NCBI RefSeq assembly: GCF_014926405.1
Contig: NZ_JACXXJ020000005.1
Coordinates: 1,183,001 to 1,247,000, forward strand
Length of the DNA: 64,000 bases
Direction of reading: 5' to 3'
Source of the DNA: Agrobacterium vitis
Lineage (GTDB): Bacteria > Pseudomonadota > Alphaproteobacteria > Rhizobiales > Rhizobiaceae
A program made the position numbers and the translations under genes. The stretch's first letter is position 1; the number at the start of each line of letters is the position of its first letter. Positions 9,266 through 19,427 of this stretch are shown here, one piece after another. The notes under the pieces are model-generated. The model saw only the letters and a list, made by a program, of their open reading frames with translations. It made no database searches and was not told where the DNA came from.

Positions 9266-9750
9266 TATATGGCCTCCGGATGACGAAACGGGCCGGATTT
9301 TCCGCCGGTCTTTTCAACCACCCGAACTCCGCCGATCTCCATGGTCTTGTCGGCGGCTTTTGCCATGTCGTAAATCGTCAGGCAGGCAACCGAAACGGCA
9401 GTCAGCGCTTCCATCTCGACGCCGGTCTTGCCGGTCAGTTTGACGGTTGCTGTGACGCGCAGGCCGGGCAGGGTGGTGTCCTCGGTGATGTCGACACTGA
9501 CCTTGGTCAACATCAATGGATGACAGAGAGGGATCAGGTCTGCCGTGCGCTTGGCGGCCATGATGCCGGCCAGCCGTGCCGTGCCGATCACGTCGCCCTT
9601 CTTGGCGTTGCCGTCGCGGATTAACGCCAGCGTTTCCGGTGCCATGCGGATATGACCCTCGGCTATAGCGACCCGCACGGTCTCGACCTTGTCGCCGACA
9701 TCGACCATATGCGCTTCGCCCGCAGCACCGATATGGGTCAGGCCGCTCAT
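9265..9750 (-). CDS. moaC: cyclic pyranopterin monophosphate synthase
   Basis: Converts 3',8-cyclo-7,8-dihydro-GTP to cyclic pyranopterin monophosphate, the first committed pterin of molybdenum cofactor synthesis. The 161 residues include the family signature DLIPLCHPL and [26 protein letters not shown], with MxDVGDK-type N-terminal residues ([12 protein letters not shown]). It overlaps trpC by 4 bases (ATGA) upstream and moeA by 1 base downstream. MoaA is not in the window. Confidence 0.96.
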   Translation of the reverse strand: MSGLTHIGAAGEAHMVDVGDKVETVRVAIAEGHIRMAPETLALIRDGNAKKGDVIGTARLAGIMAAKRTADLIPLCHPLMLTKVSVDITEDTTLPGLRVTATVKLTGKTGVEMEALTAVSVACLTIYDMAKAADKTMEIGGVRVVEKTGGKSGPFRHPEAI

Positions 9751-10562
9751 TCGGCGGCTATGCGGTCGGACGCACCGGTCAACAAGGCCTTGGTTGCGCC
9801 AGTCACATCGTCCTTGCGCATCAGGCTTTCTCCGACCAGGAAAGTTTCGATGCCGGACTTTTGCAGGCGAAGGCAGTCTTCGTGAGTGAAAATTCCGCTT
9901 TCACCAACCAGCAACCGATCTGCAGGAACCATGGCGGCCAGCCGTTCGCTGACGGCAAGATCGACCTCGAACGTCCGCAGATTGCGATTGTTGATGCCGA
10001 CGAGCGGTGAGGCGAGTTTCAGCGCCCGCAGCATTTCCTCTTCATCATGTACCTCGATCAGCACGTCCATGCCGAGCGCCAGGGATTCCCCTTCCAGATC
10101 TGCGGCTTCAGAATCCGACAAGGATGCCATGATCAGCAGGATACAATCTGCGCCCCAGGCACGCGCTTCATGCACCTGATAGGCCTCGAACATGAAATCC
10201 TTGCGCAGCGCCGGAAGTGTGCAGGCCGCCCGGGCTGCGACCAGAAAGTCCGGCGCGCCCTGAAAGCTTGGAGCGTCGGTCAGCACGGACAGACAGGCAG
10301 CCCCACCCGCCTCATAGGCTTGGGCCAGCGCAGGCGGATCGAAATCGGGACGGATCAGGCCTTTTGACGGGCTGGCCTTCTTGATTTCAGCAATCAGTCC
10401 GAAACTGCCAGCAGCCTGCTTTGCCCGCAATGCCTTGTAGAAGCCACGTGCCGGTGGCTGGTCGGCGGCGCGGGCCTTGATCTCGTCCAGCGGTACGGCA
10501 TTCTTGGCTGCCGCGATTTCCTCGCGCTTATAGGCTTCGATTTTTTTCAGGATGTCACTCAT
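9747..10562 (-). CDS. trpC: indole-3-glycerol phosphate synthase
   Basis: Closes the indole ring in tryptophan synthesis. The 271-residue single-domain TIM barrel has the IGPS motifs [16 protein letters not shown] (catalytic Lys), [14 protein letters not shown] and [11 protein letters not shown]. There is no fused TrpF domain. Four-base overlaps with trpD (upstream) and moaC (downstream) show tight translational coupling. Confidence 0.97.
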   Translation of the reverse strand: MSDILKKIEAYKREEIAAAKNAVPLDEIKARAADQPPARGFYKALRAKQAAGSFGLIAEIKKASPSKGLIRPDFDPPALAQAYEAGGAACLSVLTDAPSFQGAPDFLVAARAACTLPALRKDFMFEAYQVHEARAWGADCILLIMASLSDSEAADLEGESLALGMDVLIEVHDEEEMLRALKLASPLVGINNRNLRTFEVDLAVSERLAAMVPADRLLVGESGIFTHEDCLRLQKSGIETFLVGESLMRKDDVTGATKALLTGASDRIAAE

Positions 10563-11581
10563 GCCGAATGTTCTCCATTGGAGACGTTAATCAATGTCTC
10601 CAGCCGTTTCAGGGCAGCGCCGCTGTCCAACGATTGCGCGCCGAGCGCCATGCCGTCTGCCAGCGTGGTGGCTTTTCCGGCAATCACCAGGGCCGCGGCG
10701 GCATTGCAGAGCGCCACGTCGCGATAGGCATTTTTCTCACCTTCAAGAACAGCGCGCAAGGCCTTGGCATTATATTCGCCGTCGCCACCCTTCAGGGCGG
10801 CCAGCTCAACCTGTTCCACGCCAAAATCTCCGGGCGTCAGCTCAAAACTGCGGATCTTGCCCTGTTCGAGCGCCGCCACCTGCGTCGTTCCGGTCGTGGT
10901 GATTTCATCAAGGCCATTGCCATGCACGACCCAGATGCTCTCGCTGCCCAGGTCACGCAGGGTCTCGGCTAGCGGTATCACCCATTCAGGCGCATAGACG
11001 CCGAGCAACTGCTTTTTGACGCCAGCCGGATTGGCGAGCGGTCCCAGAAGGTTGAAAATGGTGCGCGTGCCAAGTTCCACCCTCGCCGGGCCGACATGGC
11101 GCATGGCAGAGTGATGCAGCTGGGCAAACATGAAGCCGACGCCAGCCTCCGATATGCAGCGGCCAATGACGGATGGATCGATATCCAGCTTGACGCCCAG
11201 TGCAGTCAGACTATCAGCCGCACCGGATTTCGAGCTGAGCGCCTTGTTGCCGTGCTTGGCGACCGGAACGCCCGCGCCTGCAACGATCAAAGCCGCCAGC
11301 GTCGAGATATTATAGGTGCCGGTTCCATCTCCGCCCGTTCCAACGATGTCGATGGCATCCGCGGGTGCGATGACAGGCAGCATCTTTTGACGCATGACGG
11401 TGACCGCGCCGACAATCTCCGGCACGGTTTCGCCGCGCATGCGCAGGGCAATCAGGAAGCCGCCAATCTGGGCAGGCGTTGCCTCTCCCGACATCAGGAT
11501 ATTGAAGGCGTCTGCCGCCTCATCCCGTGTCAGTGCTTGCCCGCTGGCGACCTTTGCGATGAATGGCTTCAGCCCGTTCAT
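10559..11581 (-). CDS. trpD: anthranilate phosphoribosyltransferase
   Basis: Transfers phosphoribose from PRPP to anthranilate. The 340-residue protein has the PRPP-binding [14 protein letters not shown] loop near residue 82 and the metal/anthranilate segment [17 protein letters not shown]. It starts 21 bases after the ppiD stop and overlaps trpC by 4 bases. There is no glutaminase fusion. Confidence 0.97.
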   Translation of the reverse strand: MNGLKPFIAKVASGQALTRDEAADAFNILMSGEATPAQIGGFLIALRMRGETVPEIVGAVTVMRQKMLPVIAPADAIDIVGTGGDGTGTYNISTLAALIVAGAGVPVAKHGNKALSSKSGAADSLTALGVKLDIDPSVIGRCISEAGVGFMFAQLHHSAMRHVGPARVELGTRTIFNLLGPLANPAGVKKQLLGVYAPEWVIPLAETLRDLGSESIWVVHGNGLDEITTTGTTQVAALEQGKIRSFELTPGDFGVEQVELAALKGGDGEYNAKALRAVLEGEKNAYRDVALCNAAAALVIAGKATTLADGMALGAQSLDSGAALKRLETLINVSNGEHSA

Positions 11582-11602
11582 ATGCTTCGCCCTCCCGGCG
11601 GT

Positions 11603-13492
11603 TCAGCGTGTGATGGCCTGCTGGGCCAGCGCCTGATTGATGGTGACGCCATATTTGGTCTGGAGCTGGTTGACCATCTGATCGAGAATATCGTCACCGG
11701 CGGATTTCGCCAGCGCGGTAATCTGGCTTTCCTGCTGGTCTACGACATCGCCGGTCGGCTGGGTGTTGACATCCGTAACCTTCAACAGGATCTGGGTCAT
11801 CGGATCGGCACCAACCGCCGAGCCTACCGTGCCGGAAGGTCCACGGAATGCGGCCTGGACGGCGGCAGGGCCAAGCACCGGATCTTCGGTATCGCGGCGA
11901 AGACCGGCCTTGGTCTCAACGCCGATGGCCAGTTCAGTCGCGAGATCAGCCAGTGCCACTCCCGTATCCGCCTTGGCCTTCAACTGCTCCACCTTGGCGC
12001 CCAGCGCTTGTTTCTGCTGCTCGGTGGTCCAGTCGGCAACGGCCTTGTCCTTGACCTCGTCCAGCGTTCTCTCACGAGACGCATCGATGGACGTCACGTC
12101 GAACCACAGATAGCCATTTCTGCCGATATTGAGCGGCAGGGGCTCTGCACCCGCTTCGGTTTCGAAGACTGATTTCAACAGATTGGCTTTTTCCGGCAGA
12201 TTTTCTGCGGCCTTGCCGGTCTTGTCCTGTCCCTGAGCATCGATACCTTCAACCTTGATGGCTTTCAGGCCAGCCTTGGTGGCGGCTTCCTCGAGGCTCG
12301 AACCGGAGGCGCGCATATCCTCAAACCGGTCATGCACGTCATTGATCTGCTGGGCTGCGGCATTGGCGGCAAGATCAGCGCGAATCTGATCTTTGACTTC
12401 GTCCAGCGTCTTCGTGTGGCTTGGCTTGATGTTGCTGACCCGCAGAATAACCGGGCCGAAGGCGCCTTCAACGACAGGTGTCGTATCGCTGTCCTTTGCG
12501 ACTGCGAATGCGGCATCTGCCAGTTTCTGGTCGGGAATATCCGCCCGGGTGAAATCACCCAGCAGCACATCTGTCGCCGTCTTGCCCTGGTCGGCCACCA
12601 ACTGATCGAAGGTCTTGCCATTCTTCAGCGTCTGAGCAGCGGTTTCGGCCAGTTCCTTGGTCGGGAACGTCAATTGTTCCAGCGTCCGCGTGCCGGCCAC
12701 TTCGAATTTCTTGAGGTTGGCGTCGTATTCCTGCTTCACCTGCTCGTCGGTCACGGCTTTCGGATCGGCGATATCGGCAGGCTCCAGTTTTACATAGGAA
12801 AAGCTGCGATATTCCGGCGCGCGGTAGCGCGATTTCATCGTGTTGAACCAGGTTTTCAGAACCGTGTCGTCCGGTGCCTTGATCGGGTCGATATTGGCAG
12901 TGGTCAGCAGCAGGTAGTCAATGCTGCGGCTTTCCTGGCGATAGAGCTTCAGCGCATCAACCAACACCTTCGGGGGGACAAACCCTTCCGCCGTCGCATC
13001 GACGATCTGGCTGCGAACCGCGACCTTGGAGCGCTCGGTGATATAATCCTGCTCGCGAATGCCGGAATTGCGCAGCCGTGAGGTGAACAATTGCCGGTCG
13101 AACTGGCCATTGGTGTTCTTGAAGGCCGGATCGTCACCGATCAACTGCGCCAGGCGGTCCTGGGAAAGGCCGAGATTCATGTCCGAGGCCAGCTGATCGA
13201 GGGCCGCACCCGCGACAAGCTGCTGGTAGACCTGCGACTCGATGCCGAGCGAACGGGCCTGCTCGCTTGTCAATTGCGTGCCGAAACGGCGGCTGAGATC
13301 GGAGATCTGTCGCTGATAGGCGAGGCGGAATTCGTTGGAATTGACGCTCTGGCTGCCGACCTTGATGACCTTGTCCGACGTGTCGCTCATGATCGAGCTG
13401 GAAATGCCCCAAATCGCGAAGGACGCGACAAGCAAAAGAAGAAGCCCTTTTGCCACCCAGGTGCCGGCAGCTTTTCTCAGGATCACGAGCAT
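11603..13492 (-). CDS. ppiD: SurA/PpiD-type periplasmic folding chaperone
   Basis: A 629-residue membrane-anchored chaperone. Residues about 10-33 (AGTWVAKGLLLLLVASFAIW) form a single N-terminal transmembrane helix. A SurA_N_3-type chaperone domain follows (IKVGSQSVNSNEFRLAYQRQ), then a parvulin-like middle region around 240-390 and a second helical part. The parvulin region is weak, as in PpiD, where isomerase activity is doubtful. It likely assists proteins leaving the Sec translocon. It is the first gene of the trp/moa operon, an arrangement I recall from other Rhizobiales. A short hydrophilic N-terminus (MLVILRKA) precedes the helix. Confidence 0.9.
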   Translation of the reverse strand: MLVILRKAAGTWVAKGLLLLLVASFAIWGISSSIMSDTSDKVIKVGSQSVNSNEFRLAYQRQISDLSRRFGTQLTSEQARSLGIESQVYQQLVAGAALDQLASDMNLGLSQDRLAQLIGDDPAFKNTNGQFDRQLFTSRLRNSGIREQDYITERSKVAVRSQIVDATAEGFVPPKVLVDALKLYRQESRSIDYLLLTTANIDPIKAPDDTVLKTWFNTMKSRYRAPEYRSFSYVKLEPADIADPKAVTDEQVKQEYDANLKKFEVAGTRTLEQLTFPTKELAETAAQTLKNGKTFDQLVADQGKTATDVLLGDFTRADIPDQKLADAAFAVAKDSDTTPVVEGAFGPVILRVSNIKPSHTKTLDEVKDQIRADLAANAAAQQINDVHDRFEDMRASGSSLEEAATKAGLKAIKVEGIDAQGQDKTGKAAENLPEKANLLKSVFETEAGAEPLPLNIGRNGYLWFDVTSIDASRERTLDEVKDKAVADWTTEQQKQALGAKVEQLKAKADTGVALADLATELAIGVETKAGLRRDTEDPVLGPAAVQAAFRGPSGTVGSAVGADPMTQILLKVTDVNTQPTGDVVDQQESQITALAKSAGDDILDQMVNQLQTKYGVTINQALAQQAITR

Positions 13493-13638
13493 CGGAACGA
13501 AAACCTCATCAATATTCTTCGCCGGATGCGAAGCAGTCGCCGTTGCTTAAAGCAATCCCTGAACAAATTGAAGGCTTTCTTGATGGAAAACCCCAATGCC
13601 ATGGCATGAAACCTGTCATTTGCAGGCTGGCCCACGAA

Positions 13639-13667
13639 AAAGCCCGGCGAATTGATCGCCGGGCTTT
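13639..13667 (-). terminator. rho-independent terminator of gltA
   Basis: An 11-bp perfect stem (AAAGCCCGGCG/CGCCGGGCTTT) with a 7-base loop lies 23 bases after the gltA stop. On the minus strand the stem is followed by a T-run (TTTTTCG), the classical arrangement for terminating gltA transcription before ppiD. Confidence 0.9.
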
Positions 13668-13689
13668 GCATAAGGCAGGATATTGCCGA

Positions 13690-14979
13690 TCAGCGCTTGG
13701 CGACGGGCAGGTAGTCGCGCTTGGGTGCGCCGGTGTAAAGCTGGCGCGGACGACCGATGCGCTGCTGCGGATCTTCGATCATTTCGTTCCACTGCGCAAT
13801 CCAGCCGACGGTGCGGGCGAGCGCGAACAGAACGGTGAACATTTCCGTCGGGAAGCCGAGAGCACGAAGCGTAATGCCGGAATAGAAATCGACATTCGGG
13901 TAGAGCTTCTTCTCGATGAAATATTCGTCGCTCAAGGCGATCTTTTCCAGCTCGAGCGCCACCTGCATCAGCGGATCGCCGGCATTGCCTGTGGCTTCCA
14001 GCACTTCATACATGGTCTTCTGCATGATCTTGGCGCGCGGGTCGTAGTTCTTGTAGACCCGGTGACCGAAGCCCATCAGGCGGAACGGATCGTTCTTGTC
14101 CTTGGCGCGGGCGATATATTCCGGAATCCGGTCAACCGTGCCGATTTCGCGGAGCATGTTCAGGGCCGCTTCGTTGGCGCCGCCATGGGCAGGGCCCCAA
14201 AGGCAGGCGATACCGGCCGCGATGCAGGCAAACGGATTGGCACCCGAAGAGCCAGCCAGGCGCACCGTGGAGGTGGAGGCGTTCTGCTCGTGATCTGCAT
14301 GCAGGATGAAGATCCGATCCATGGCGCGGGCCAGAACCGGGTTGACCTTGTATTCCTCGCAAGGCACGGCAAAGCACATGTTGAGGAAGTTGGCGGCGTA
14401 ATCCAGATCGTTCTTGGGATAAACGAAAGGCTGGCCGATGTGATACTTGTAAGCCATGGCGGCGATGGTCGGCATCTTGGCGATCATCCGCAGGCTGGCA
14501 ACCATGCGCTGGTGCGGATCAGTGATGTCGGTCGAGTCGTGGTAGAAAGCCGACAATGCGCCGACCGTACCGACCATGACTGCCATCGGATGGGCGTCGC
14601 GACGATAGCCTGAGAAGAATTTCGACATCTGCTCATGCACCATAGTGTGATGCGTGACGCGGTGATCGAAGTCTTTTTTCTGAGCAACTGTCGGCAGTTC
14701 GCCATAGAGCAGCAGGTAGCAGACTTCCAGGAAGTCGCCTTTTTCAGCCAGCTGTTCGATGGGGTAGCCGCGGTGCAGCAGCACGCCTTCGTCGCCGTCG
14801 ATATAGGTGATTTTCGATTCGCATGATGCCGTGGAGGTAAATCCGGGATCATAGGTAAACTTGCCGGTATGCTTATAAAGAGCGCCGATGTCGATAACAT
14901 CGGGGCCGATCGTGCCGCTTCGCACGTCAAGATCGACGGCCTTGTCCTCAATCTTCAAGTTTGCGCTTTGTTCCGTCAT
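13690..14979 (-). CDS. gltA: citrate synthase
   Basis: Condenses oxaloacetate and acetyl-CoA at the entry to the TCA cycle. The 429-residue product from [12 protein letters not shown] has type II citrate synthase features: the N-terminal beta domain, [12 protein letters not shown] and [16 protein letters not shown] with the two active-site histidines, and YPNVDFYSG with the catalytic Asp. The ATG at 14979 is chosen because the family starts there and a GGAGGAT Shine-Dalgarno precedes it; a longer reading from 15042 is not needed. Confidence 0.97.
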   Translation of the reverse strand: MTEQSANLKIEDKAVDLDVRSGTIGPDVIDIGALYKHTGKFTYDPGFTSTASCESKITYIDGDEGVLLHRGYPIEQLAEKGDFLEVCYLLLYGELPTVAQKKDFDHRVTHHTMVHEQMSKFFSGYRRDAHPMAVMVGTVGALSAFYHDSTDITDPHQRMVASLRMIAKMPTIAAMAYKYHIGQPFVYPKNDLDYAANFLNMCFAVPCEEYKVNPVLARAMDRIFILHADHEQNASTSTVRLAGSSGANPFACIAAGIACLWGPAHGGANEAALNMLREIGTVDRIPEYIARAKDKNDPFRLMGFGHRVYKNYDPRAKIMQKTMYEVLEATGNAGDPLMQVALELEKIALSDEYFIEKKLYPNVDFYSGITLRALGFPTEMFTVLFALARTVGWIAQWNEMIEDPQQRIGRPRQLYTGAPKRDYLPVAKR

Positions 14980-15287
14980 GGTGATCCTCCGGATATAGGC
15001 GGGAGACGCAGCTTTCGCCTCGTCCCAGGTTAAGCGTTGCAATTAGCTATATGATCCAGAGGTTAATGCCAAGCTATCCAAAGGACAAAGTGTGCATTGC
15101 AATAAATCGGCACTTGCATTGCAGGCATGCGTTATTGCCAGAACTGCTTTTCTTGGTTTACACCCCCTTTCTCCTACAGCTTTTGATTGATAGTCTGCCG
15201 TTAGCGGCAAGGTAAGTTTTGTTGCCGAATTATCATAAAAGCAATTTTCAGGGGCCTCGCCGCTCGTTTTCAGCGCTTTGAAGGCGT
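14980..15287. other. divergent gltA/comEC intergenic region
   Basis: About 310 bases without a convincing gene. It contains two exact TGCATTGCA repeats 22 bases apart (15093 and 15115); the decamer GCATTGCAGG occurs at 15116 and again at 15291 over the comEC start. gltA promoter elements were not resolved with confidence (TTGGCA with a 15-base spacer to TATAGC on the minus strand is the best candidate). Confidence 0.45.
15093..15123. repeat. direct repeat TGCATTGCA x2, 22-bp period
   Basis: Two identical 9-base near-palindromes start at 15093 and 15115. The 22-base period places them on the same face of the helix, and they lie about 115-145 bases upstream of the gltA start. This is the layout of a paired binding site for a dimeric regulator; the protein is unknown. 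Confidence 0.4.
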
Positions 15288-18200
15288 GTGGCATTGCAGG
15301 GCACCGGGGCGACGGCAGGATCGATGCCGGATACGGCGGAATGGGAACTGGTCAGGCAAAAAGAGGCGCGTCCGGCGCGCGGCTTGCCATGGGATAGTCG
15401 CTCTTCCAAAACCCTGTTTGACGAGGTTCTACGGCGTCCGCACATAGACCCGGAGGACGAGGCGGAAGCCCCTGATTTCGAGGGCCACTTCAGCGCATCG
15501 CCGCTTCTGGTCTCCCGCTGGCAGCGCCTTCTGCGTGCTCTCCACCGGGATGTTCTGCAGGAGCTTGCCTATGGTCGGACATTTCTGTTTTTACCCGTTC
15601 TGCTTGGTCTCGGTGCGATCTGGTGGCTTACCCGTCCGCAGGACCTTCCCCGTCTGCCGATCTTCCTGACTTTTTGTGCAGCCGGAGTGGTCTGGCTGCG
15701 GGTTCGTTACCGTCATCCTGTCCTGGCCGCCGTCTGCGGCATTGCAACTCTCGGTCTTGCTGGCATGTTGCTAGCCGATGTGCAAACCGCGCGTCTGGAC
15801 ACGATCATCATCGACAGTGCAGTGACGACGGTGGTGCGCGGCAAAGTGGTTTCGGTAGAACCAAATGCGGACGGCAATCAAAGATATGTGATTGCACTGC
15901 ATCAAACGCGCTACCCTAGTCTCAAGCGTATGCCACAGCAGGTCGCGCTTCTGGCCCGCGGCAAGCATGTTCCCTTCAACCCCGGCGACTGGATTGAGGG
16001 CAGGGCGCGGCTCTCCCCGCCGTCCGGACCGGCTTTGCCGGGCTTGAACGATTTTGCCTTTGCCTCCTATTTTGCGGGCACCGGGGCAATCGGCTATTTT
16101 TACCAGCCACCCAAGCCATTTCTGCCGGGACCAGAGATAGCGCCACCGGATTTTTGGGAGCGTGCCGGAATCAAGCTGGATGAAACGACACAGGAATTGC
16201 GCAATGGCATTTCTGATCGTATCAGGGCCATCGTGCCGGGCGACGCGGGTGCGTTTGCCGTGGCGATTGTGACCGGCGAGCGGCGCGGCCTTTCGGAGGA
16301 GGCCAATAACGATCTTCGCGTTTCCGGCCTTGCCCATATCATCTCGATTTCCGGTCTGCATATGGCACTGGCCGGTGGGCTGTTCTTCGTGGGGATCCGG
16401 CGGCTCCTGAGCCTTGTGCCTGGCATGGCGGAGGCCCGCTCGATCAAGAAGATTGCCGCAGCAGGGGCGATAGCCACCACGACCGGCTATTTTCTCATTT
16501 CCGGCTACGACATTGCCGCCCAGCGCGCTTATCTGATGATGGTTATCATGCTGTCGGCGGCTTTCTTCGACCGACCTGTGCTCAGCCTGCGCAATGCCGC
16601 GCTGGCGGCTATCCTTGTGATTCTCCTCTCGCCGTCCCAGGTCATGGGACCGAGCTTGCAAATGTCCTTTGCAGCCACCTTTGCCCTGATCGCCGGCTTC
16701 GACCTTTGGCGCCAGCGCCCAAGAATGCCTCCCATCCTGCCGGCGATCCCGGCGCTGACAGTGCTGAAGCCGTTGATGACGCTGGTCAGCGGCATTCTGA
16801 TGACCTCAGCACTTGGCGGTTTTTCCACAGCGATGTTTTCAGCGGCGCATTTCCACCGGGTCGGATTGCATGGGTTGGAGGCAAATCTCCTGGCGGCTCC
16901 CCTTATGTCGATGCTTGTCATGCCAGCGGCGATGATCGGCGTGCTGCTCATGCCGTTCGGTCTGGACCAATGGCCGATCCAGTTGATGGGGCTTGGCCTT
17001 GAGGGCGTGTTGATGATTGCCAGCAAGGTCGCGAGCTGGGGGACTGGCTTCACCTTCGGCCGGTTCGAGTGGTGGTTTCTGCCGGTCTCGGCAGCCGGCC
17101 TGCTGATACTGACCCTGATGAAGACGCGGCTGAGGCTGATTGGTGTGGCGATGATGCTGACGGCGTTTGGCTATGAGGCGATAAAAACCGATCCGCCACT
17201 TCCCGATCTCGCTATAACCGAAGATGGCCAACTGTTCGCTCTCTTTCGGACCGACGACCGCGATGTTTTGACCGTTGCCACCAACAAGAAGCGTCCGCCG
17301 AGTTTCGTTTTCAACCAATGGCGCTCAGTGCTCGACATTGCCGATCCGATTGCGCCTGAAATATTGCCCAAGCTGGCCGCTGTCGAAATGGAAACAAGCC
17401 AACAGGGCGCGGGGAAAGGCGAGGACAAGGCGCGGGAAGCAACGCGGGCCGGAAAAACAAAGACGGGTGGCCAAAAAACCAAGGGAAGAGAGCCGGTAGA
17501 GCCGCAACAGGCGATGGCGGAGATGACGACGGCAAAGGATAGGGCCGATAAAAAACCTGATCTTTTCCATTGCCGAACTGATGCTTTTTGTCTCGCGAGG
17601 CTCAGCAATGGTTGGACAGTCAGCCTGGTGCAGAACCGCGACTACAGCCAGGCCGCTTGCGCCCTGTCCGACCTGATCGTTTCGACTGAGGCCGGTCGTG
17701 ATGCCGAATGTAAGGCGCCGATAGCATCCACTATTCCCTCAGAAAAAACCGAAACCACCGTTACCCGGGAGCCTACGGAAGACGCGACTGGGGCGGACGT
17801 TGAAATTGAACGGATCATGGCCGATGGTAACATGCTGCCATCTGACAACAGCAGCCCGTCCGTTCGCTCCCAAACGATCAGCCGAACGCAGGCGGGAGAC
17901 ATTTCTGCAGCCAGTGCAACGACGGTACCGGGGCAGGGTATTGCAGTGCCCACGGATAGCCAACTGAAGGGCGGCGCCTCAAACTCGGACCAGAATTCCC
18001 CGTCCCTAATAGAATCGGGCGAACCTCTGGCCTTCTTGCAAACTGAGAAGGCCGTTAGCGCTGGACCGATGCTGTCACGTCCCCCGAAAGTCCTGACTCG
18101 TAACGATCTGCGACGGTTCGGTGCAATGGAGATCACGCTTGGTGATCCCGCCACCCGAACGCTGCATATCGTTACGGCATTTCAAAATCAGTATCGGCCC

Positions 18201-18347
18201 TGGACCCGCCATCGCTATTTCGACTGGCGCAGCAATCGTTATGATCGACCGAATGGTCCGGTCCACGACAATGTTCCATCTGCTGCCAGCGACGACCTCC
18301 AGTCAGGCGCCGGAGATGTCAGCGAGCTTAGTGATAGCGACGAATAA
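15288..18347 (+). CDS. comEC: ComEC/Rec2-family DNA uptake channel protein, enlarged C-terminus
   Basis: Inner-membrane protein of 1019 residues from GTG 15288; ATG 15324 is an equally plausible start. An N-terminal hydrophobic block (about 95-165) and a DUF4131-like soluble part precede the Competence domain (about 310-610), which has [15 protein letters not shown] near 349-358. In competent bacteria this channel passes single-stranded DNA into the cytoplasm. The C-terminal lactamase-like region is degenerate: I see no HxHxDH motif. It is interrupted by two hydrophilic low-complexity stretches (about 705-755, Lys/Ala/Gly-rich; about 801-935, Ser/Thr/Glu-rich). This makes it longer than most rhizobial relatives (about 750-800, from memory). 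The last 20 bases overlap convergent lexA. Confidence 0.9.
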   Translation: MALQGTGATAGSMPDTAEWELVRQKEARPARGLPWDSRSSKTLFDEVLRRPHIDPEDEAEAPDFEGHFSASPLLVSRWQRLLRALHRDVLQELAYGRTFLFLPVLLGLGAIWWLTRPQDLPRLPIFLTFCAAGVVWLRVRYRHPVLAAVCGIATLGLAGMLLADVQTARLDTIIIDSAVTTVVRGKVVSVEPNADGNQRYVIALHQTRYPSLKRMPQQVALLARGKHVPFNPGDWIEGRARLSPPSGPALPGLNDFAFASYFAGTGAIGYFYQPPKPFLPGPEIAPPDFWERAGIKLDETTQELRNGISDRIRAIVPGDAGAFAVAIVTGERRGLSEEANNDLRVSGLAHIISISGLHMALAGGLFFVGIRRLLSLVPGMAEARSIKKIAAAGAIATTTGYFLISGYDIAAQRAYLMMVIMLSAAFFDRPVLSLRNAALAAILVILLSPSQVMGPSLQMSFAATFALIAGFDLWRQRPRMPPILPAIPALTVLKPLMTLVSGILMTSALGGFSTAMFSAAHFHRVGLHGLEANLLAAPLMSMLVMPAAMIGVLLMPFGLDQWPIQLMGLGLEGVLMIASKVASWGTGFTFGRFEWWFLPVSAAGLLILTLMKTRLRLIGVAMMLTAFGYEAIKTDPPLPDLAITEDGQLFALFRTDDRDVLTVATNKKRPPSFVFNQWRSVLDIADPIAPEILPKLAAVEMETSQQGAGKGEDKAREATRAGKTKTGGQKTKGREPVEPQQAMAEMTTAKDRADKKPDLFHCRTDAFCLARLSNGWTVSLVQNRDYSQAACALSDLIVSTEAGRDAECKAPIASTIPSEKTETTVTREPTEDATGADVEIERIMADGNMLPSDNSSPSVRSQTISRTQAGDISAASATTVPGQGIAVPTDSQLKGGASNSDQNSPSLIESGEPLAFLQTEKAVSAGPMLSRPPKVLTRNDLRRFGAMEITLGDPATRTLHIVTAFQNQYRPWTRHRYFDWRSNRYDRPNGPVHDNVPSAASDDLQSGAGDVSELSDSDE

Positions 18348-19047
18348 GACCGACAAGCTTGCCCTGAATTTTTACCCGGTCCGGTCCGAAAATCCGTGTC
18401 TCATAGGCCGGATTGGCAGCTTCCAGCGCGATGGACGCCCCACGGCGGCGGAAGCGTTTCAAGGTGGCTTCCTCATCGTCTACCAGAGCAACGACGATAT
18501 CACCCGGATTAGCCGTGGTCGCATTGCGGATGATCACCGTGTCACCATCGAGAATGCCGGCTTCGATCATCGAATCGCCTTTGACCTCAAGGGCGTAATG
18601 TTCGCCGCTGCCCAGCATTTCCATCGGCACGGAAATGTCATGGGTGTTGTTCTGGATAGCGGAGATCGGCACGCCTGCCGCGATACGGCCCATGACAGGT
18701 ATGGATGAGGAATTGCGTACTTCCTCGACCGGTTTGGCCGGAGCGGATGGCACTGCCTGCAACTTGCCTCGGCTGCCTTCGATGACGGATGGCGAAAATC
18801 CCGTACGCCGAGGCGGTATGCTGGAGGTCATGGCCTCCGGCAGTTTGATCACTTCCAGCGCCCGAGCTCGATTTGGCAAGCGACGAATGAAGCCGCGCTC
18901 TTCCAAAGCGGTGATCAGCCGGTGAATGCCGGATTTGGAGGCGAGGTCCAGAGCGTCCTTCATCTCATCGAAGGAGGGCGGCACCCCAGACTCCTTCATG
19001 CGCTCGTGTATAAACAGCAAAAGTTCCTGTTGCTTGCGAGTCAGCAT
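18328..19047 (-). CDS. lexA: LexA repressor
   Basis: SOS-response repressor of 239 residues. The N-terminal winged helix-turn-helix ([20 protein letters not shown]...) is followed by a linker and an S24 autoprotease domain. The cleavage site is Ala124-Gly125 (RIAAGVP); the catalytic pair is Ser159 (KGDSM) and Lys197. A perfect GTTC-N7-GTTC box 50 bases upstream indicates autorepression. The 3' end overlaps comEC by 20 bases on the opposite strand. Confidence 0.97.
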   Translation of the reverse strand: MLTRKQQELLLFIHERMKESGVPPSFDEMKDALDLASKSGIHRLITALEERGFIRRLPNRARALEVIKLPEAMTSSIPPRRTGFSPSVIEGSRGKLQAVPSAPAKPVEEVRNSSSIPVMGRIAAGVPISAIQNNTHDISVPMEMLGSGEHYALEVKGDSMIEAGILDGDTVIIRNATTANPGDIVVALVDDEEATLKRFRRRGASIALEAANPAYETRIFGPDRVKIQGKLVGLIRRYH

Positions 19048-19096
19048 TGGGACCTACCCTTTGAATTATGAAACAAATACAGAACATACGCTATCT

Positions 19097-19111
19097 GTTC
19101 CAGTTGTGTTC
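19097..19111 (-). promoter_or_regulatory. LexA (SOS) box of lexA
   Basis: GTTC-CAGTTGT-GTTC, an exact match to the alphaproteobacterial SOS box GTTC-N7-GTTC, is centred about 57 bases upstream of the lexA start. The position fits negative autoregulation. Confidence 0.85.
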
Positions 19112-19350
19112 CGCAAGTCCTTCTTGCAAATTTCCTTTGAAGACGCAGCGAGAAGACGGCTTTGAAGAGGGGCCGGACGAGAATCATCCTCTGAATACGG
19201 GAGGTTGAGAGCCTCGTATCGCCCAGGAAGTCTTTACCGTCTTGTCCTGATGCCTGCCGTTGGGCACAGGTAGAAAGAGAGAGAAAATGAATACTAACAA
19301 ATTGCAGAATGAAATTTGATGGCAAGCCTTTGCAGCACGGATATCCGACG

Positions 19351-19376
19351 ATAAAACAACGACAATAATCTGTCGT
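19351..19376 (-). terminator. probable terminator of psuK-psuG
   Basis: On the minus strand, ACGACA-GATTAT-TGTCGT forms a 6-bp stem with a 6-base loop (19359-19376), followed by TGTTTT. It lies about 50 bases past the psuG stop. Confidence 0.5.
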
Positions 19377-19427
19377 CGAGCCTGATCGGGGACATTGTCG
19401 CCCCCAATCTGGCTTGATATCAGTGGC

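Larger units (their letters stand above)
19048..19427. other. intergenic region between lexA and psuG
   Basis: About 380 bases. It contains the lexA operator at 19097-19111 and, next to psuG, a terminator-like stem-loop at 19359-19376. The middle (about 19115-19350) shows nothing recognisable on either strand. Confidence 0.5.

Noticed and set aside
8027..9283. 418-codon plus-strand frame opposite moeA
   Set aside because: moeA is unambiguous on the other strand with all family motifs; this frame has shadow-type composition (His/Gln/Arg-rich).
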